From positions 62,001 through 126,000 of the forward strand of contig CAZMSH010000003.1 of assembly GCA_964568875.1 (NCBI GenBank): 64,000 nucleotides of DNA. The letters run 5' to 3'. Origin of the DNA: SLNP01 sp964568875 (lineage in GTDB: Bacteria > Bacteroidota > Bacteroidia > Bacteroidales > VadinHA17). Shown here piece after piece: positions 9,294 to 17,212 of this stretch (within the stretch, counting starts at the first letter, position 1; each line of letters opens with the position of its first letter). The position numbers were made by a program, and so were the translations under genes. A model generated the notes under the pieces. That model worked only from the letters and a program-made list of their open reading frames with translations, had not been told where the DNA came from and made no database searches.

Positions 9294-10403
9294 TCAGAAT
9301 TCACTGATGATATTGTAAAGAGTATCTCTTTCAACCGGTTTGTAACCCGCGCCTTTGATAAGCTCTGCCATTTCGTCACGGCTCATTGCCGGTTTTTCAA
9401 CTGATCCGGCCATGGAGTATATTCTGGTAGTATCGTCGATGGTTCCGTCAATATCGTCTACACCGAAGGAGAGAGAGAGGGCAGTCTGCTCCTTACCGAT
9501 CATTGGCCAGTATGCTTTTATGTGAGGAATATTATCGAGGAATATCCTTGATACGGCATAATTTCGCAGGTCTTCGGTTATCGGCGTTTCTCCAAGATAG
9601 GACATGCTGTTATTGGCCTTACGGTACTTAAGAGGGATGAAAGCGTTGAAGCCTCCTGTACGATCCTGAAGTTCCCTTAGCCTGTTGAGGTGGTCGATAC
9701 GGTGATGATATTCTTCTATATGACCGTACAGCATTGTGGCATTGGAGGGAATGCCAAGTCTGTGAGCCGTTTCATGTATTTCCAGCCATTTTGCCGATGT
9801 TGTTTTTTCCTGACAGATTTGATCTCTTAGCTGTTCGTCGAAGATCTCAGCGCCTCCTCCCGGTATTGAATCGAGTCCCATCTCTTTCAGCTTCGTCAAT
9901 CCGTCTGCAATAGTCAGGCCTGCCTTTTCAATCATATATTCGAGCTCCACGGCTGAGAAGGCTTTGATATGCAGTTCCGGGCGGTGTTTTTTAATACGGG
10001 TAAGCAGGTTCCCCCAGTAATAGAGGTCATACTTTGGGTGTACACCACCAACTATATGTACTTCTGTAACAGGCTGATTGTCGAACCGTCGAACCATCTC
10101 CAGCATTTGTTCTGTTGAGTATTCCCAGCTGTCACTCTCTCCCTCACGTTTGTGGTAAGAGCAGAACCGGCAGTTATAAACACAGATATTTGTGGGTTCG
10201 ATGTGGAAGTTGTGGTTAAAGAAGGTGTTTGTGCCGTTGATGCGGGTTCGTACGGCAGTGGCCAGAATTCCCAGCAGGGGCAGCGATGCGCAGGAGAACA
10301 GCCTTATACCATCGCCGGCGTCAATACGTTTGCCATCGATTACTTTCATGGCAATCGTGGCGCACTCTTCTCCTGCAATAGTTGTCAGCAGATCTTTTTC
10401 CAT
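9294..10403 (-). CDS. mqnE: Aminodeoxyfutalosine synthase (radical SAM)
   Basis: Radical SAM enzyme of the futalosine menaquinone pathway, joining 3-[(1-carboxyvinyl)oxy]benzoate to adenosyl to make 6-amino-6-deoxyfutalosine. Counted from the ATG at 10403 it has 369 residues. The 4Fe-4S cysteines are Cys74, Cys78 and Cys81 in EPTNICVYNCRFCSYHK, and SIPGGGAEIFDE is the family signature that also occurs in MqnC and CofH. The long N-terminal region and the FNHNFHIEPTN context favour MqnE over MqnC. An in-frame TTG at 10431-10433 would add ten residues but lies in the promoter region. The preceding gene, rpmH, has its own terminator, so mqnE is transcribed separately. Confidence 0.88.
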   Translation of the reverse strand: MEKDLLTTIAGEECATIAMKVIDGKRIDAGDGIRLFSCASLPLLGILATAVRTRINGTNTFFNHNFHIEPTNICVYNCRFCSYHKREGESDSWEYSTEQMLEMVRRFDNQPVTEVHIVGGVHPKYDLYYWGNLLTRIKKHRPELHIKAFSAVELEYMIEKAGLTIADGLTKLKEMGLDSIPGGGAEIFDEQLRDQICQEKTTSAKWLEIHETAHRLGIPSNATMLYGHIEEYHHRIDHLNRLRELQDRTGGFNAFIPLKYRKANNSMSYLGETPITEDLRNYAVSRIFLDNIPHIKAYWPMIGKEQTALSLSFGVDDIDGTIDDTTRIYSMAGSVEKPAMSRDEMAELIKGAGYKPVERDTLYNIISEF

Positions 10404-10420
10404 TTTCCGGTATTGTTGCG

Positions 10421-10429
10421 GCAAAGTTA
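10421..10429 (-). promoter_or_regulatory. Promoter -7 element for mqnE
   Basis: TAACTTTGC on the minus strand is an exact match to TAnnTTTGC, 18 bases upstream of the ATG at 10403. It makes the in-frame TTG at 10433 untenable as a start, because that codon lies upstream of the predicted transcript start. Confidence 0.75.
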
Positions 10430-10451
10430 GCAAAGTATATCCTGTACCTAT

Positions 10452-10480
10452 AAAAAAAGGGTGTCATATTCACGACACCC
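10452..10480 (-). terminator. Rho-independent terminator after rpmH
   Basis: On the minus strand GGGTGTC pairs perfectly with GACACCC (7 bp, arms at 10474-10480 and 10459-10465) around an 8-base loop and runs into seven T. It lies 24 bases past the rpmH stop. Confidence 0.93.
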
Positions 10481-10503
10481 CCGAATATCAATGATTTATG
10501 GTA

Positions 10504-10662
10504 TCATCCTTTGTGTTTCGGCTCATCAGATACGGTAAGCTTCTTCCTGCCCTTTGCCCTGCGGGCAGCCAGAACACGCCTGCCATTGGGGGTAGACATC
10601 CTTTCCATAAAACCATGCTTGTTAGCTCTTTTTCTCTTCGAGGGCTGAAATGTCCTTTTCAT
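10504..10662 (-). CDS. rpmH: 50S ribosomal protein L34
   Basis: Small basic ribosomal protein of 52 residues beginning MKRTFQPSKRKRANKHGFM and continuing with the L34 signature TPNGRRVLAARRAKGRKKL, then a short tail ending KHKG. It assembles into the large ribosomal subunit. The usual L34 is 44-52 residues, so the short C-terminal extension SDEPKHKG is within range. It stands as its own transcription unit between an exact promoter element and a strong terminator. The classic neighbours rnpA and dnaA are absent, as is common in Bacteroidota. Confidence 0.97.
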   Translation of the reverse strand: MKRTFQPSKRKRANKHGFMERMSTPNGRRVLAARRAKGRKKLTVSDEPKHKG

Positions 10663-10705
10663 TGCTTCAATATTTTCGTGTTATTATCTTTCCGGTTTTG
10701 AGACG

Positions 10706-10714
10706 GCAAAGGTA
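10706..10714 (-). promoter_or_regulatory. Promoter -7 element for rpmH
   Basis: TACCTTTGC on the minus strand matches TAnnTTTGC exactly, 44 bases before the rpmH ATG. A TTTTG lies about 16 bases further upstream and may serve as the -33 element. Confidence 0.75.
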
Positions 10715-10757
10715 ATTATTTTTTTGAAACAAAAGTTAATGTCTCTCTTTTTTTGGA

Positions 10758-11369
10758 TCAGACTCTGAGCATGATAATTTTCTTGGTGTCGAAGAATGGT
10801 TCGGGAAAGAAATCACTTATATTCCAGATAGTAATGCGATCGATGTAGGGTTTTATCTCCTCTTCCAGATCTCCTCCCTTAAGGGCTATGATTCCTTTTT
10901 TGCCGTTTTCTCCTCTGATGTTGCGGCCTGTCCACCCCACAATACTCTGCATGGGGGCAACAGCCCTGGTAACAACGTAATTGTATGATCCCCGATACTC
11001 TTCGGCCCGGCCTGTAATGGCTCTGACATTACTGATGCCGAGTTTCAGAGCGACATCCTCAACTACCTTTATTTTTTTTGCGATGGAGTCGACAAGCAGA
11101 AAAGAGGTATTTTCAAAAACCAGGGCCAGAGGTATACCCGGGAAGCCTCCTCCGGTTCCCAGATCGAGAACCACATCGTCACTGTCAAATCTGGCAACTT
11201 TGGCTATTGCAAGGGAATGAAGCACATGGCGGGTATAAAAGTTTTCCATGTCTTTTCTTGAGATGACATTGATGACCCGGTTCCATCCGAGGTAAATATC
11301 TTTCATCGCTGCCAGCCCGGCCAGCTGACGTTCTGTAAGATCGGGGAAATAGTTGATAATCTTTTCCAC
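10758..11369 (-). CDS. rsmG: 16S rRNA (guanine527-N7)-methyltransferase
   Basis: SAM-dependent methyltransferase that modifies G527 in the 530 loop of 16S rRNA; loss gives low-level streptomycin resistance in other bacteria. The 203 residues match the family. The SAM motif VVLDLGTGGGFPGIPLA is at about 66-82, the Asp of LLVDSIAKKI ends the second strand, and VVTRAVAP is the family motif IV. The C-terminal KKIIMLRV strand is intact. It is the last gene of the glycosyltransferase/sigma/rsmG operon, starting one base beyond the sigma factor's stop codon. Confidence 0.95.
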   Translation of the reverse strand: MEKIINYFPDLTERQLAGLAAMKDIYLGWNRVINVISRKDMENFYTRHVLHSLAIAKVARFDSDDVVLDLGTGGGFPGIPLALVFENTSFLLVDSIAKKIKVVEDVALKLGISNVRAITGRAEEYRGSYNYVVTRAVAPMQSIVGWTGRNIRGENGKKGIIALKGGDLEEEIKPYIDRITIWNISDFFPEPFFDTKKIIMLRV

Positions 11370-11370
11370 T

Positions 11371-11967
11371 CTACCCTTTTTCTGTCTTAAGGTAAATATT
11401 GTAGAGCAAACCCTTGGCTCTGTTAAGGCGAGCCTTGACGGTGCCGATAGGGATGTTCATTTCGGTAGCTATTTCCTCATAAGAGAATTCCCTGAAGTAC
11501 CTCAGTTCTATAAGGTCGCGGTACATGGGTTTGAGCTGCTTAATCACCTCTCTCAGCTTCTTGATTTTCTGGTCGTTTATCATTATCTCCTCGGGGTCGG
11601 GAAGATCAGACTGCAGGGTTGCGGTTATCTCTTCCTCTTCATCCTGAATCTGGTCGTATGGCGACGGGGTCATTCTCTTCTTTCTGATAAAGTCGATGCA
11701 GTTGTTGGTGGCAATTTTGAAAAGCCAGGTACTGAAGGCAAAATCAGGAGTATAGGAATAGATGCTCTTAAAGGCTTTACCGAAGGCTTCTATAGTGAGA
11801 TCTTCTGCATCTGAAGTATTTCCGACCATCCTGAGCATAAGGTAATAGATGGTGTCACGGTACCTGTTGAGCAGAGTTGCATATGCCTTGCCGTCACCCA
11901 TCCTGGCTTTTTCCACCAGTATAAGGTCTTTTTTTCCTTTTTCTGACAGCCCGTTAGTTACCTCCAT
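11371..11967 (-). CDS. ECF-type RNA polymerase sigma factor
   Basis: Sigma-70 family factor of 198 residues with only regions 2 and 4. Region 2 (about 25-90) has YRDTIYYLMLRMVGNTSDAEDLTIEAFGKAF and the -10 contact helix FSTWLFKIATNNCIDFIRKKR. Region 4 (about 135-190) ends in the helix-turn-helix YEEIATEMNIPIGTVKARLNRAK. An acidic linker (DEEEE) separates them. No anti-sigma gene is adjacent: it overlaps the glycosyltransferase gene by 10 bases and ends one base before rsmG, so it is a translationally coupled member of that operon. It may therefore be controlled by expression level or by a distant partner. Confidence 0.93.
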   Translation of the reverse strand: MEVTNGLSEKGKKDLILVEKARMGDGKAYATLLNRYRDTIYYLMLRMVGNTSDAEDLTIEAFGKAFKSIYSYTPDFAFSTWLFKIATNNCIDFIRKKRMTPSPYDQIQDEEEEITATLQSDLPDPEEIMINDQKIKKLREVIKQLKPMYRDLIELRYFREFSYEEIATEMNIPIGTVKARLNRAKGLLYNIYLKTEKG

Positions 11968-13091
11968 GCTTTTTTGCCGGCTTGATTTCCAAATTTAGCA
12001 ATATATAACAGAGAGTTGACAATAGGAGAGATAATATCAAAAAATATTGCAGCAGCAATTACGCCTTTCTCATTCAGGCTTCCGGCTGCCCTGACGAAGG
12101 TTACTGTTTTTGTAACCAGAACTATTGCGGTAGCCGCTGCTATTGCCTGCCATTGCCATTGCAGCGCAAGCAGGGTAGCTGCCGTACTGTAAAAGAGTAA
12201 TCGTGACAGTGGTTCAATAAAAAGCCTGAACCTGTCGCCTGCGCGGTAATAGGGTGCAGTGGTAAAATGTCTTCTTTTCTGCTTGATATACTCCCTGAGA
12301 CTTCTCGCCGGCAGTGATCTTGTGTGTGCATCCCTGTCAATTACCACTGCGGTGTTGCCTGCTGTGGCATTGGCATTAACGAAAAGGTCGTCATCGCCGG
12401 AAGCCAGGTGGTAGTGTGATGAGAAGCCATTGTTTTTCATAAACAGTTCCTTCCGGTAAGCCAGATTTCTGCCCACACCCATATATGGAACTCCCCTCTT
12501 CGCCATTCCCGTGTATTGCATAGCTATGAAGAAGGCATCATAACGAATATAGAGATTAAGTAATCCTCTCGATTTCATATAGCCTCCATACCCCAGCACA
12601 ATATCCTTCCCCGCGGTCATTGGAGCAGTCATTAATGCGAGCCATCTGTCTGATTCAGGCCGGCAGTCGGCATCTGTGAGCAGAAGAAGGTCGTTAGCAG
12701 CTGCTTTAATTCCAATAAGCTGTGCAAGCTTCTTGTTATGGTGGAACCGGGGGTCTTTATTAATTGTTGATATTTTAAGGTGAGGATATTTGGCTTTAAA
12801 GTCAGAAAGTACCATATCGCTTTCATCTTCAGAAGAGTCGTTGACAACTATAACCTCGAAATCACCATGCTTTTGCTCCAGCACGGCAGGAAGAAGCCTG
12901 CGGAGGTTACCTGCTTCATTGCGTGCACATATGATAACCGAAACAGGGATGTCGTTATTTTCTGCCGTTGTGCCGGCAGGTGATCCTGAGACAGCAAGAT
13001 AGTACCTGAGATAATAGAACATCTGAACGAAAAACGCCAGTGCAAAAAGCAGCGTCAGAGCATATTCAAGAGCATATCGGTAGATTTCCAT
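11958..13091 (-). CDS. Membrane-anchored family 2 glycosyltransferase
   Basis: Processive-type GT-A glycosyltransferase of 377 residues. An N-terminal membrane helix (about 8-28) is followed by the nucleotide-sugar domain: VSVIICARNEAGNLRRLLPAVL, the acidic site DADCRPE, then GDDDLFVN, and the KQKRRHF segment resembling the QxxRW acceptor motif. Two or three C-terminal membrane helices (about 295-365) follow. Substrate is unknown; surface polysaccharide or glycolipid assembly is plausible. I chose the ATG at 13091. Longer in-frame starts up to 13262 would run into the divergent tgt gene and add residues with no homology-like pattern. A near-consensus promoter box (TAATATTGC, 13112-13120) lies upstream. 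Confidence 0.85.
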   Translation of the reverse strand: MEIYRYALEYALTLLFALAFFVQMFYYLRYYLAVSGSPAGTTAENNDIPVSVIICARNEAGNLRRLLPAVLEQKHGDFEVIVVNDSSEDESDMVLSDFKAKYPHLKISTINKDPRFHHNKKLAQLIGIKAAANDLLLLTDADCRPESDRWLALMTAPMTAGKDIVLGYGGYMKSRGLLNLYIRYDAFFIAMQYTGMAKRGVPYMGVGRNLAYRKELFMKNNGFSSHYHLASGDDDLFVNANATAGNTAVVIDRDAHTRSLPARSLREYIKQKRRHFTTAPYYRAGDRFRLFIEPLSRLLFYSTAATLLALQWQWQAIAAATAIVLVTKTVTFVRAAGSLNEKGVIAAAIFFDIISPIVNSLLYIAKFGNQAGKKAWR

Positions 13092-13111
13092 ACAGGCAGA
13101 TGAATTTACCG

Positions 13112-13120
13112 GCAATATTA
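13112..13120 (-). promoter_or_regulatory. Possible promoter -7 element, glycosyltransferase operon
   Basis: TAATATTGC on the minus strand differs from TAnnTTTGC at one position and lies 21 bases upstream of the ATG at 13091. Confidence 0.4.
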
Positions 13121-13201
13121 ACAAGTTATTTCCATCATCAGAAATTGAATTATCAACAACTAAAAAAATCGCCTCCCCTTTCGCGGCTAATGCAGATAGT
13201 T

Positions 13202-13209
13202 TACCTTTG
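13202..13209 (+). promoter_or_regulatory. Promoter -7 element for tgt
   Basis: TACCTTTG matches TAnnTTTG exactly and ends 15 bases before the ATG at 13225. The TTG at its end (13207-13209) is in frame with tgt and imitates an upstream start codon. Confidence 0.75.
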
Positions 13210-13224
13210 TGTTCGTTTTTCAAC

Positions 13225-14364
13225 ATGAGCAGGATATTCAGCATAGAGGCTAAAGAGAGCAATTGTTCAGCACGTGCCGGTGTGTTAACAACAGGGCACG
13301 GCGAGATTAAAACGCCCTGTTTTATGCCTGTAGGAACCGGAGGGACAGTAAAGGGTGTGCTTCCGCGTGATCTGAAGGAAGAGGCCGGAGCAGCAATAAT
13401 ACTTGGAAATACATATCATCTTTACCTGCGTCCGGGAACATCAGTAATTCAGCAGGCAGGCGGTCTGCACAGGTTTATGAACTGGGACAGGCCGATACTT
13501 ACTGATAGTGGAGGATATCAGGTTTTTTCACTGGCTGCCAACAGGAAGCTTTCAGAAGAGGGAGCTGTTTTCAAGTCACATATTGACGGTTCGAGACACT
13601 TCTTCTCGCCTGAAAATGTAGTGGATATACAGCGTGCTATTGGCGCTGACATCATAATGGCATTTGATGAATGCACGCCCTATCCCGCCGGTCACAAGGA
13701 AGCCGAAAAATCGATGCACCTCACTCACAGGTGGCTTGACAGATGCATAAACCGCTATGAAGCAACGGAACCGCATTATGGTTACAGGCAGTTTCTTTTC
13801 CCAATAGTACAGGGAAGCACCTATGCTGATCTCCGGCGTGAATCGGCCGGCTTTGTCGCATCGAAAGATTTTGAGGGTAACGCTATCGGTGGATTGTCGG
13901 TTGGTGAACCTGCTGAAGTGATGTACGATATGGTCGAAGTTGTCAATGAGATACTCCCTGTCGAAAAACCACGTTATCTTATGGGAGTGGGAACACCGGT
14001 AAACATACTCGAGGCTATTGAAAGAGGCGTAGATTTGTTCGACTGTGTTATGCCAACAAGGAATGGAAGAAACGGAATGCTGTTCACTACAGAAGGTATT
14101 ATCAATATTCGCAACAGAAGGTGGATGGATGATTTCTCTCCAATAGATGCCGGCATTCCTGCAGGCATAAGTAACAGTTTCAGCAAGGCTTACCTGAGGC
14201 ACCTTGTGATTTCAGGAGAATTGCTCGGACTTACCATTGCCAGTATTCACAATCTCTCATTTTACCTCTGGCTTACAAGGTCGGCAAGGGAGAAAATTGT
14301 TGAAGGCAATTTTAAAACATGGAAGAAGGAAATGGTTGAAAGACTTTCTGCCAGGGTTCAATAG
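13225..14364 (+). CDS. tgt: tRNA-guanine transglycosylase
   Basis: Enzyme exchanging G34 of GUN-anticodon tRNAs for the queuosine precursor preQ1. From the ATG at 13225 it has 379 residues, a normal length. Family motifs are intact: TPCFMPVGTGGTVKGV, ILTDSGGYQVFSL, the substrate loop IVQGSTYADLR and GGLSVGEP, and the nucleophile-bearing FDCVMPTRNGRNG. The odd feature is the zinc site near residues 305-325. Aligned without gaps to the E. coli segment with CxCxxC, the three cysteines are Ile, Ala and Ser here, while the histidine of SIHNL is kept. The permease gene follows after 4 bases. The enzyme call is firm; metal-free folding is inference. Confidence 0.93.
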   Translation: MSRIFSIEAKESNCSARAGVLTTGHGEIKTPCFMPVGTGGTVKGVLPRDLKEEAGAAIILGNTYHLYLRPGTSVIQQAGGLHRFMNWDRPILTDSGGYQVFSLAANRKLSEEGAVFKSHIDGSRHFFSPENVVDIQRAIGADIIMAFDECTPYPAGHKEAEKSMHLTHRWLDRCINRYEATEPHYGYRQFLFPIVQGSTYADLRRESAGFVASKDFEGNAIGGLSVGEPAEVMYDMVEVVNEILPVEKPRYLMGVGTPVNILEAIERGVDLFDCVMPTRNGRNGMLFTTEGIINIRNRRWMDDFSPIDAGIPAGISNSFSKAYLRHLVISGELLGLTIASIHNLSFYLWLTRSAREKIVEGNFKTWKKEMVERLSARVQ

Positions 14365-14368
14365 TTAG

Positions 14369-15454
14369 ATGATGAAGATCGTAGACCGGTATATAATCAA
14401 GAAATTTCTCGGCACCTTCGTGTTTGCCCTGGCTCTTATACTTACCATTGCCGTCGTTTTTGACTTCGCCGAGAAGATTGACGACTTCATGCAAAACGAG
14501 GCTCCGGCGAAGGCCATAATATTTGATTACTACCTGAATTTCATTCCCTATTTTGCAATATTATTTGCTCCGCTCTTTGTTTTTATCACGGTGATTTTTT
14601 TCACTTCCAAGATGGCCCAGAATACTGAGATAGTAGCAATACTGAACAGTGGCATGAGCTTCAGACGTATGATGTGGCCCTACTTTCTCTCATCCCTGGC
14701 AATAGCAATCTTTACCTTTCTGATTACAAACTTCGTAATACCCCAGAGTAATCTCAAGAGACTCGATTTCGAAGACAAGTATTATAAGGCAAGGTACAGA
14801 AACACCCAGCTGGTAAACATACACCGTCAGGTGTACCCCAATATTTACATGTACATGGAATCTTACAATCCCATCAGCAGGTCGGGACGGAACTTTACGA
14901 TCGAGCATTTTGACACTGACGGAAGGCTTCTCTCCAAACTGTCGTCCACTTCGGTCAGATGGGATACTCTATCCAACAAATGGAGTGCATGGAACTATAC
15001 CATACGTGATATTGCCGACTCGCTTGAGGTTATTTCCACAGGCCGCAGGATAGATACTACACTTACAATCAGTCCGGCTGACTTCTCAAGGAGTCCTGAA
15101 TTCGTCGGTACCATGACATACCGCGAACTAAATGATTATATTGATCTTCTGAAGCTGCAGGGTTCGGAAGAGATCAGGATATTCCTGGTAGAAAAGCACC
15201 GCCGCTTCTCTGTGCCTTTTTCTGTATTCATACTTGCACTGATCGGGGTCTCTCTCTCTTCGCAGAAGGTACGGGGAGGTATAGGGATGAAGATAGGAAT
15301 AGGGTTGATGCTGAGTTTCACCTATATCCTGTTTCTGCAGTTTGCCTCGCAGTTCTCCCTGAAAGGGAACCTCGACCCGATGCTGGCCATGTGGATACCC
15401 AACATTGTTTACACTTTTATAGGTATATCGCTTTACCGGATAGCACCCAAATGA
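14369..15454 (+). CDS. LptF/LptG-family permease
   Basis: YjgP/YjgQ-type inner-membrane permease of 361 residues, one half of the LptB2FG complex that extracts lipopolysaccharide from the inner membrane. Three N-terminal helices (about 15-37, 52-80, 100-122) come first, then a periplasmic beta-jellyroll of about 150 residues, then three C-terminal helices (about 275-295, 305-325, 335-355). The opening VDRYIIKKFLGTFVFALAL is typical. LptF and LptG cannot be separated here. It starts 4 bases after tgt, a pairing often seen in Bacteroidota. Two consecutive ATGs (14369, 14372) are both usable. Confidence 0.88.
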   Translation: MMKIVDRYIIKKFLGTFVFALALILTIAVVFDFAEKIDDFMQNEAPAKAIIFDYYLNFIPYFAILFAPLFVFITVIFFTSKMAQNTEIVAILNSGMSFRRMMWPYFLSSLAIAIFTFLITNFVIPQSNLKRLDFEDKYYKARYRNTQLVNIHRQVYPNIYMYMESYNPISRSGRNFTIEHFDTDGRLLSKLSSTSVRWDTLSNKWSAWNYTIRDIADSLEVISTGRRIDTTLTISPADFSRSPEFVGTMTYRELNDYIDLLKLQGSEEIRIFLVEKHRRFSVPFSVFILALIGVSLSSQKVRGGIGMKIGIGLMLSFTYILFLQFASQFSLKGNLDPMLAMWIPNIVYTFIGISLYRIAPK

Positions 15455-15578
15455 TTATTCGCTGTTCGAAAATGGAAAACCGGCAAGGTGTTGTACATGA
15501 GTTATATATGGTCTCAGAGTTGTCGCCTGACCGGCTCTGTTCGAAAAAACAACAAATAGTCATAACATAAATCGCGTT

Positions 15579-15586
15579 ATTTTTGT
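15579..15586 (+). promoter_or_regulatory. Promoter -7 element for the carboxyltransferase gene
   Basis: TATTTTTG matches TAnnTTTG and lies 63 bases upstream of the ATG at 15649, in a 194-base gap after the permease gene. Confidence 0.6.
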
Positions 15587-15634
15587 AAAATTGCACCGCC
15601 AATTCAAGGTGGATTAGTAAAAAAGAGAAACAAT

Positions 15635-15648
15635 ATAGGAGGATAGTT
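15635..15648 (+). promoter_or_regulatory. Unusually strong Shine-Dalgarno site
   Basis: TAGGAGGATAGTT precedes the ATG at 15649. The AGGAGG core is spaced about 6 bases from the start, a textbook ribosome-binding site. This is uncommon in this phylum and is not seen before most other genes in the window. Confidence 0.6.
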
Positions 15649-17193
15649 ATGCCACTTGACAAGAAGATTGATGAACTAAAGGAGAAGCGCCGCAAGGCTC
15701 AGCTTGGTGGAGGAGAGGAGGCTATAGAGAAGCAAAAGGCCATGGGTAAGAATACGGCCCGGGAGCGGATACTTGCTCTTCTTGACACCGACAGCTTTCA
15801 TGAATATGATCTTTTCGTTGAACATGATGCCCGGGATTTTGACATGCACAAGAAATCGCTGCCCAGTGATGGTGTTGTAATCGGCACTGGTACAATTCAC
15901 GGAAAGCCTGTGGCTGTTTTTGCACAGGATTTCACTGTAGCCGGGGGTTCACTGGGTCTGATGCATTCAAGAAAGATAACCAAGATAATGGACCATGCCC
16001 TTAAGATGAGGATACCTCTTATCGGCATCAACGATTCAGGCGGGGCAAGGATACAGGAGGGAGTCAACTCTCTTGCCGGTTATGGAGAAATATTCTTCCG
16101 TAACACGATTTCAAGCGGAGTGATACCTCAGATTTCGGTCATACTTGGTCCGTGTGCCGGAGGTGCAGTATACTCACCGGCGCTTACTGATTTTGTTTTT
16201 GTAGTTGACAACATATCAAAGATGTTTATCACCGGACCGGAGGTTATAAAGACTGTTCTCGGTGAGGAGATTTCTATGGAGGATCTCGGTGGTGCCAGGG
16301 TTCACTGTGAAACATCAGGAAATGCTCATTTCTTTGCCAATACAGAAGATGAGTGTTTCGATCAGATAAAGGCTCTGATAAATCTTCTCCCACCCAATAA
16401 TGAGAGCAGGCCAGAGAAGGTGGAAATTGCCGGTCCGAAGGCAGAATTCGATATAAACAGCATTGTTCCTGACGATCCTACGCTGCCGTATGATGTGAAG
16501 GATATTATCAGGGCTGTTGCTGACAATTCTGAGTTTATCGAGGTGCAGGAGATGTACGCCAGGAATATTGTTATCGGTTTTTCACGACTTGGCGGACGTA
16601 CAGTGGGATTTGTTGCAAATCAGCCGCTTGAAATGGCCGGTGTTCTTGACGTTGACTCCTCAGATAAAGCGGCCAGGTTTATAAGATATTGTGATGCCTT
16701 CAATATACCGCTGGTGACTCTTGTCGACCTGCCCGGATATCTCCCCGGGGTTGACCAGGAGCATGCCGGTGTAATTCGTCATGGCGCAAAGGTGCTATAT
16801 GCCTACAGTGAGGCCACTGTTCCGAAACTTACTGTCATTTTAAGGAAGGCATACGGTGGTGGATATATTGCAATGAGTTCACGCCATCTGAGGGCAGACT
16901 TTGTATTTGCATGGCCAACTGCTGAGATTGCGGTAATGGGACCTGAAGGCGCTGCCAACATCATTTTCCGCCGCGAGATAATGTCAGCTGAGAATCCTGA
17001 TGAGGTCCGTAAGGCTAAAGTGGAGGAGTACAAGGCTAAGTTTGCAAATCCGTATGTAGCTGCCTCACGTGGTTATATCGATGCCGTTATTGAGCCGTCA
17101 GAGACACGAAAACTGCTTCTGCATGCTATCGAAGTCTCAGAGAACAAGGATGTTACAATGCCCCGTAAGAAGCACGGGATACCACCTTTTTGA
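15649..17193 (+). CDS. Acyl-CoA carboxyltransferase subunit (PccB/MmdA type)
   Basis: Carboxyltransferase of 514 residues that moves CO2 between carboxybiotin and propionyl-/methylmalonyl-CoA. The N-terminal half binds acyl-CoA (GGSLGLMHSRKITKIMDHAL, GINDSGGARIQEGVNSLAGYGEIF, GPCAGGAVYSPALTDF). The C-terminal half binds biotin (DLPGYLPGVDQEHAGVIRHGAK, KAYGGGYIAMSS). The same fold serves the beta subunit of propionyl-CoA carboxylase and the alpha subunit of sodium-pumping methylmalonyl-CoA decarboxylase. Only a biotin carrier is adjacent; no biotin carboxylase and no OadB/OadG membrane subunits are nearby, so direction cannot be decided here. MeaB at 37 kb supports a methylmalonyl-CoA pathway in this organism. 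A strong ribosome-binding site marks the start. Confidence 0.9.
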   Translation: MPLDKKIDELKEKRRKAQLGGGEEAIEKQKAMGKNTARERILALLDTDSFHEYDLFVEHDARDFDMHKKSLPSDGVVIGTGTIHGKPVAVFAQDFTVAGGSLGLMHSRKITKIMDHALKMRIPLIGINDSGGARIQEGVNSLAGYGEIFFRNTISSGVIPQISVILGPCAGGAVYSPALTDFVFVVDNISKMFITGPEVIKTVLGEEISMEDLGGARVHCETSGNAHFFANTEDECFDQIKALINLLPPNNESRPEKVEIAGPKAEFDINSIVPDDPTLPYDVKDIIRAVADNSEFIEVQEMYARNIVIGFSRLGGRTVGFVANQPLEMAGVLDVDSSDKAARFIRYCDAFNIPLVTLVDLPGYLPGVDQEHAGVIRHGAKVLYAYSEATVPKLTVILRKAYGGGYIAMSSRHLRADFVFAWPTAEIAVMGPEGAANIIFRREIMSAENPDEVRKAKVEEYKAKFANPYVAASRGYIDAVIEPSETRKLLLHAIEVSENKDVTMPRKKHGIPPF

Positions 17194-17212
17194 TGATTAA
17201 TACGGTCGCATT

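Noticed and set aside
13092..13262. Longer N terminus for the glycosyltransferase (starts up to 13262)
   Set aside because: It would overlap the divergent tgt gene and both promoters, and adds 57 residues without the membrane-helix start seen from 13091.
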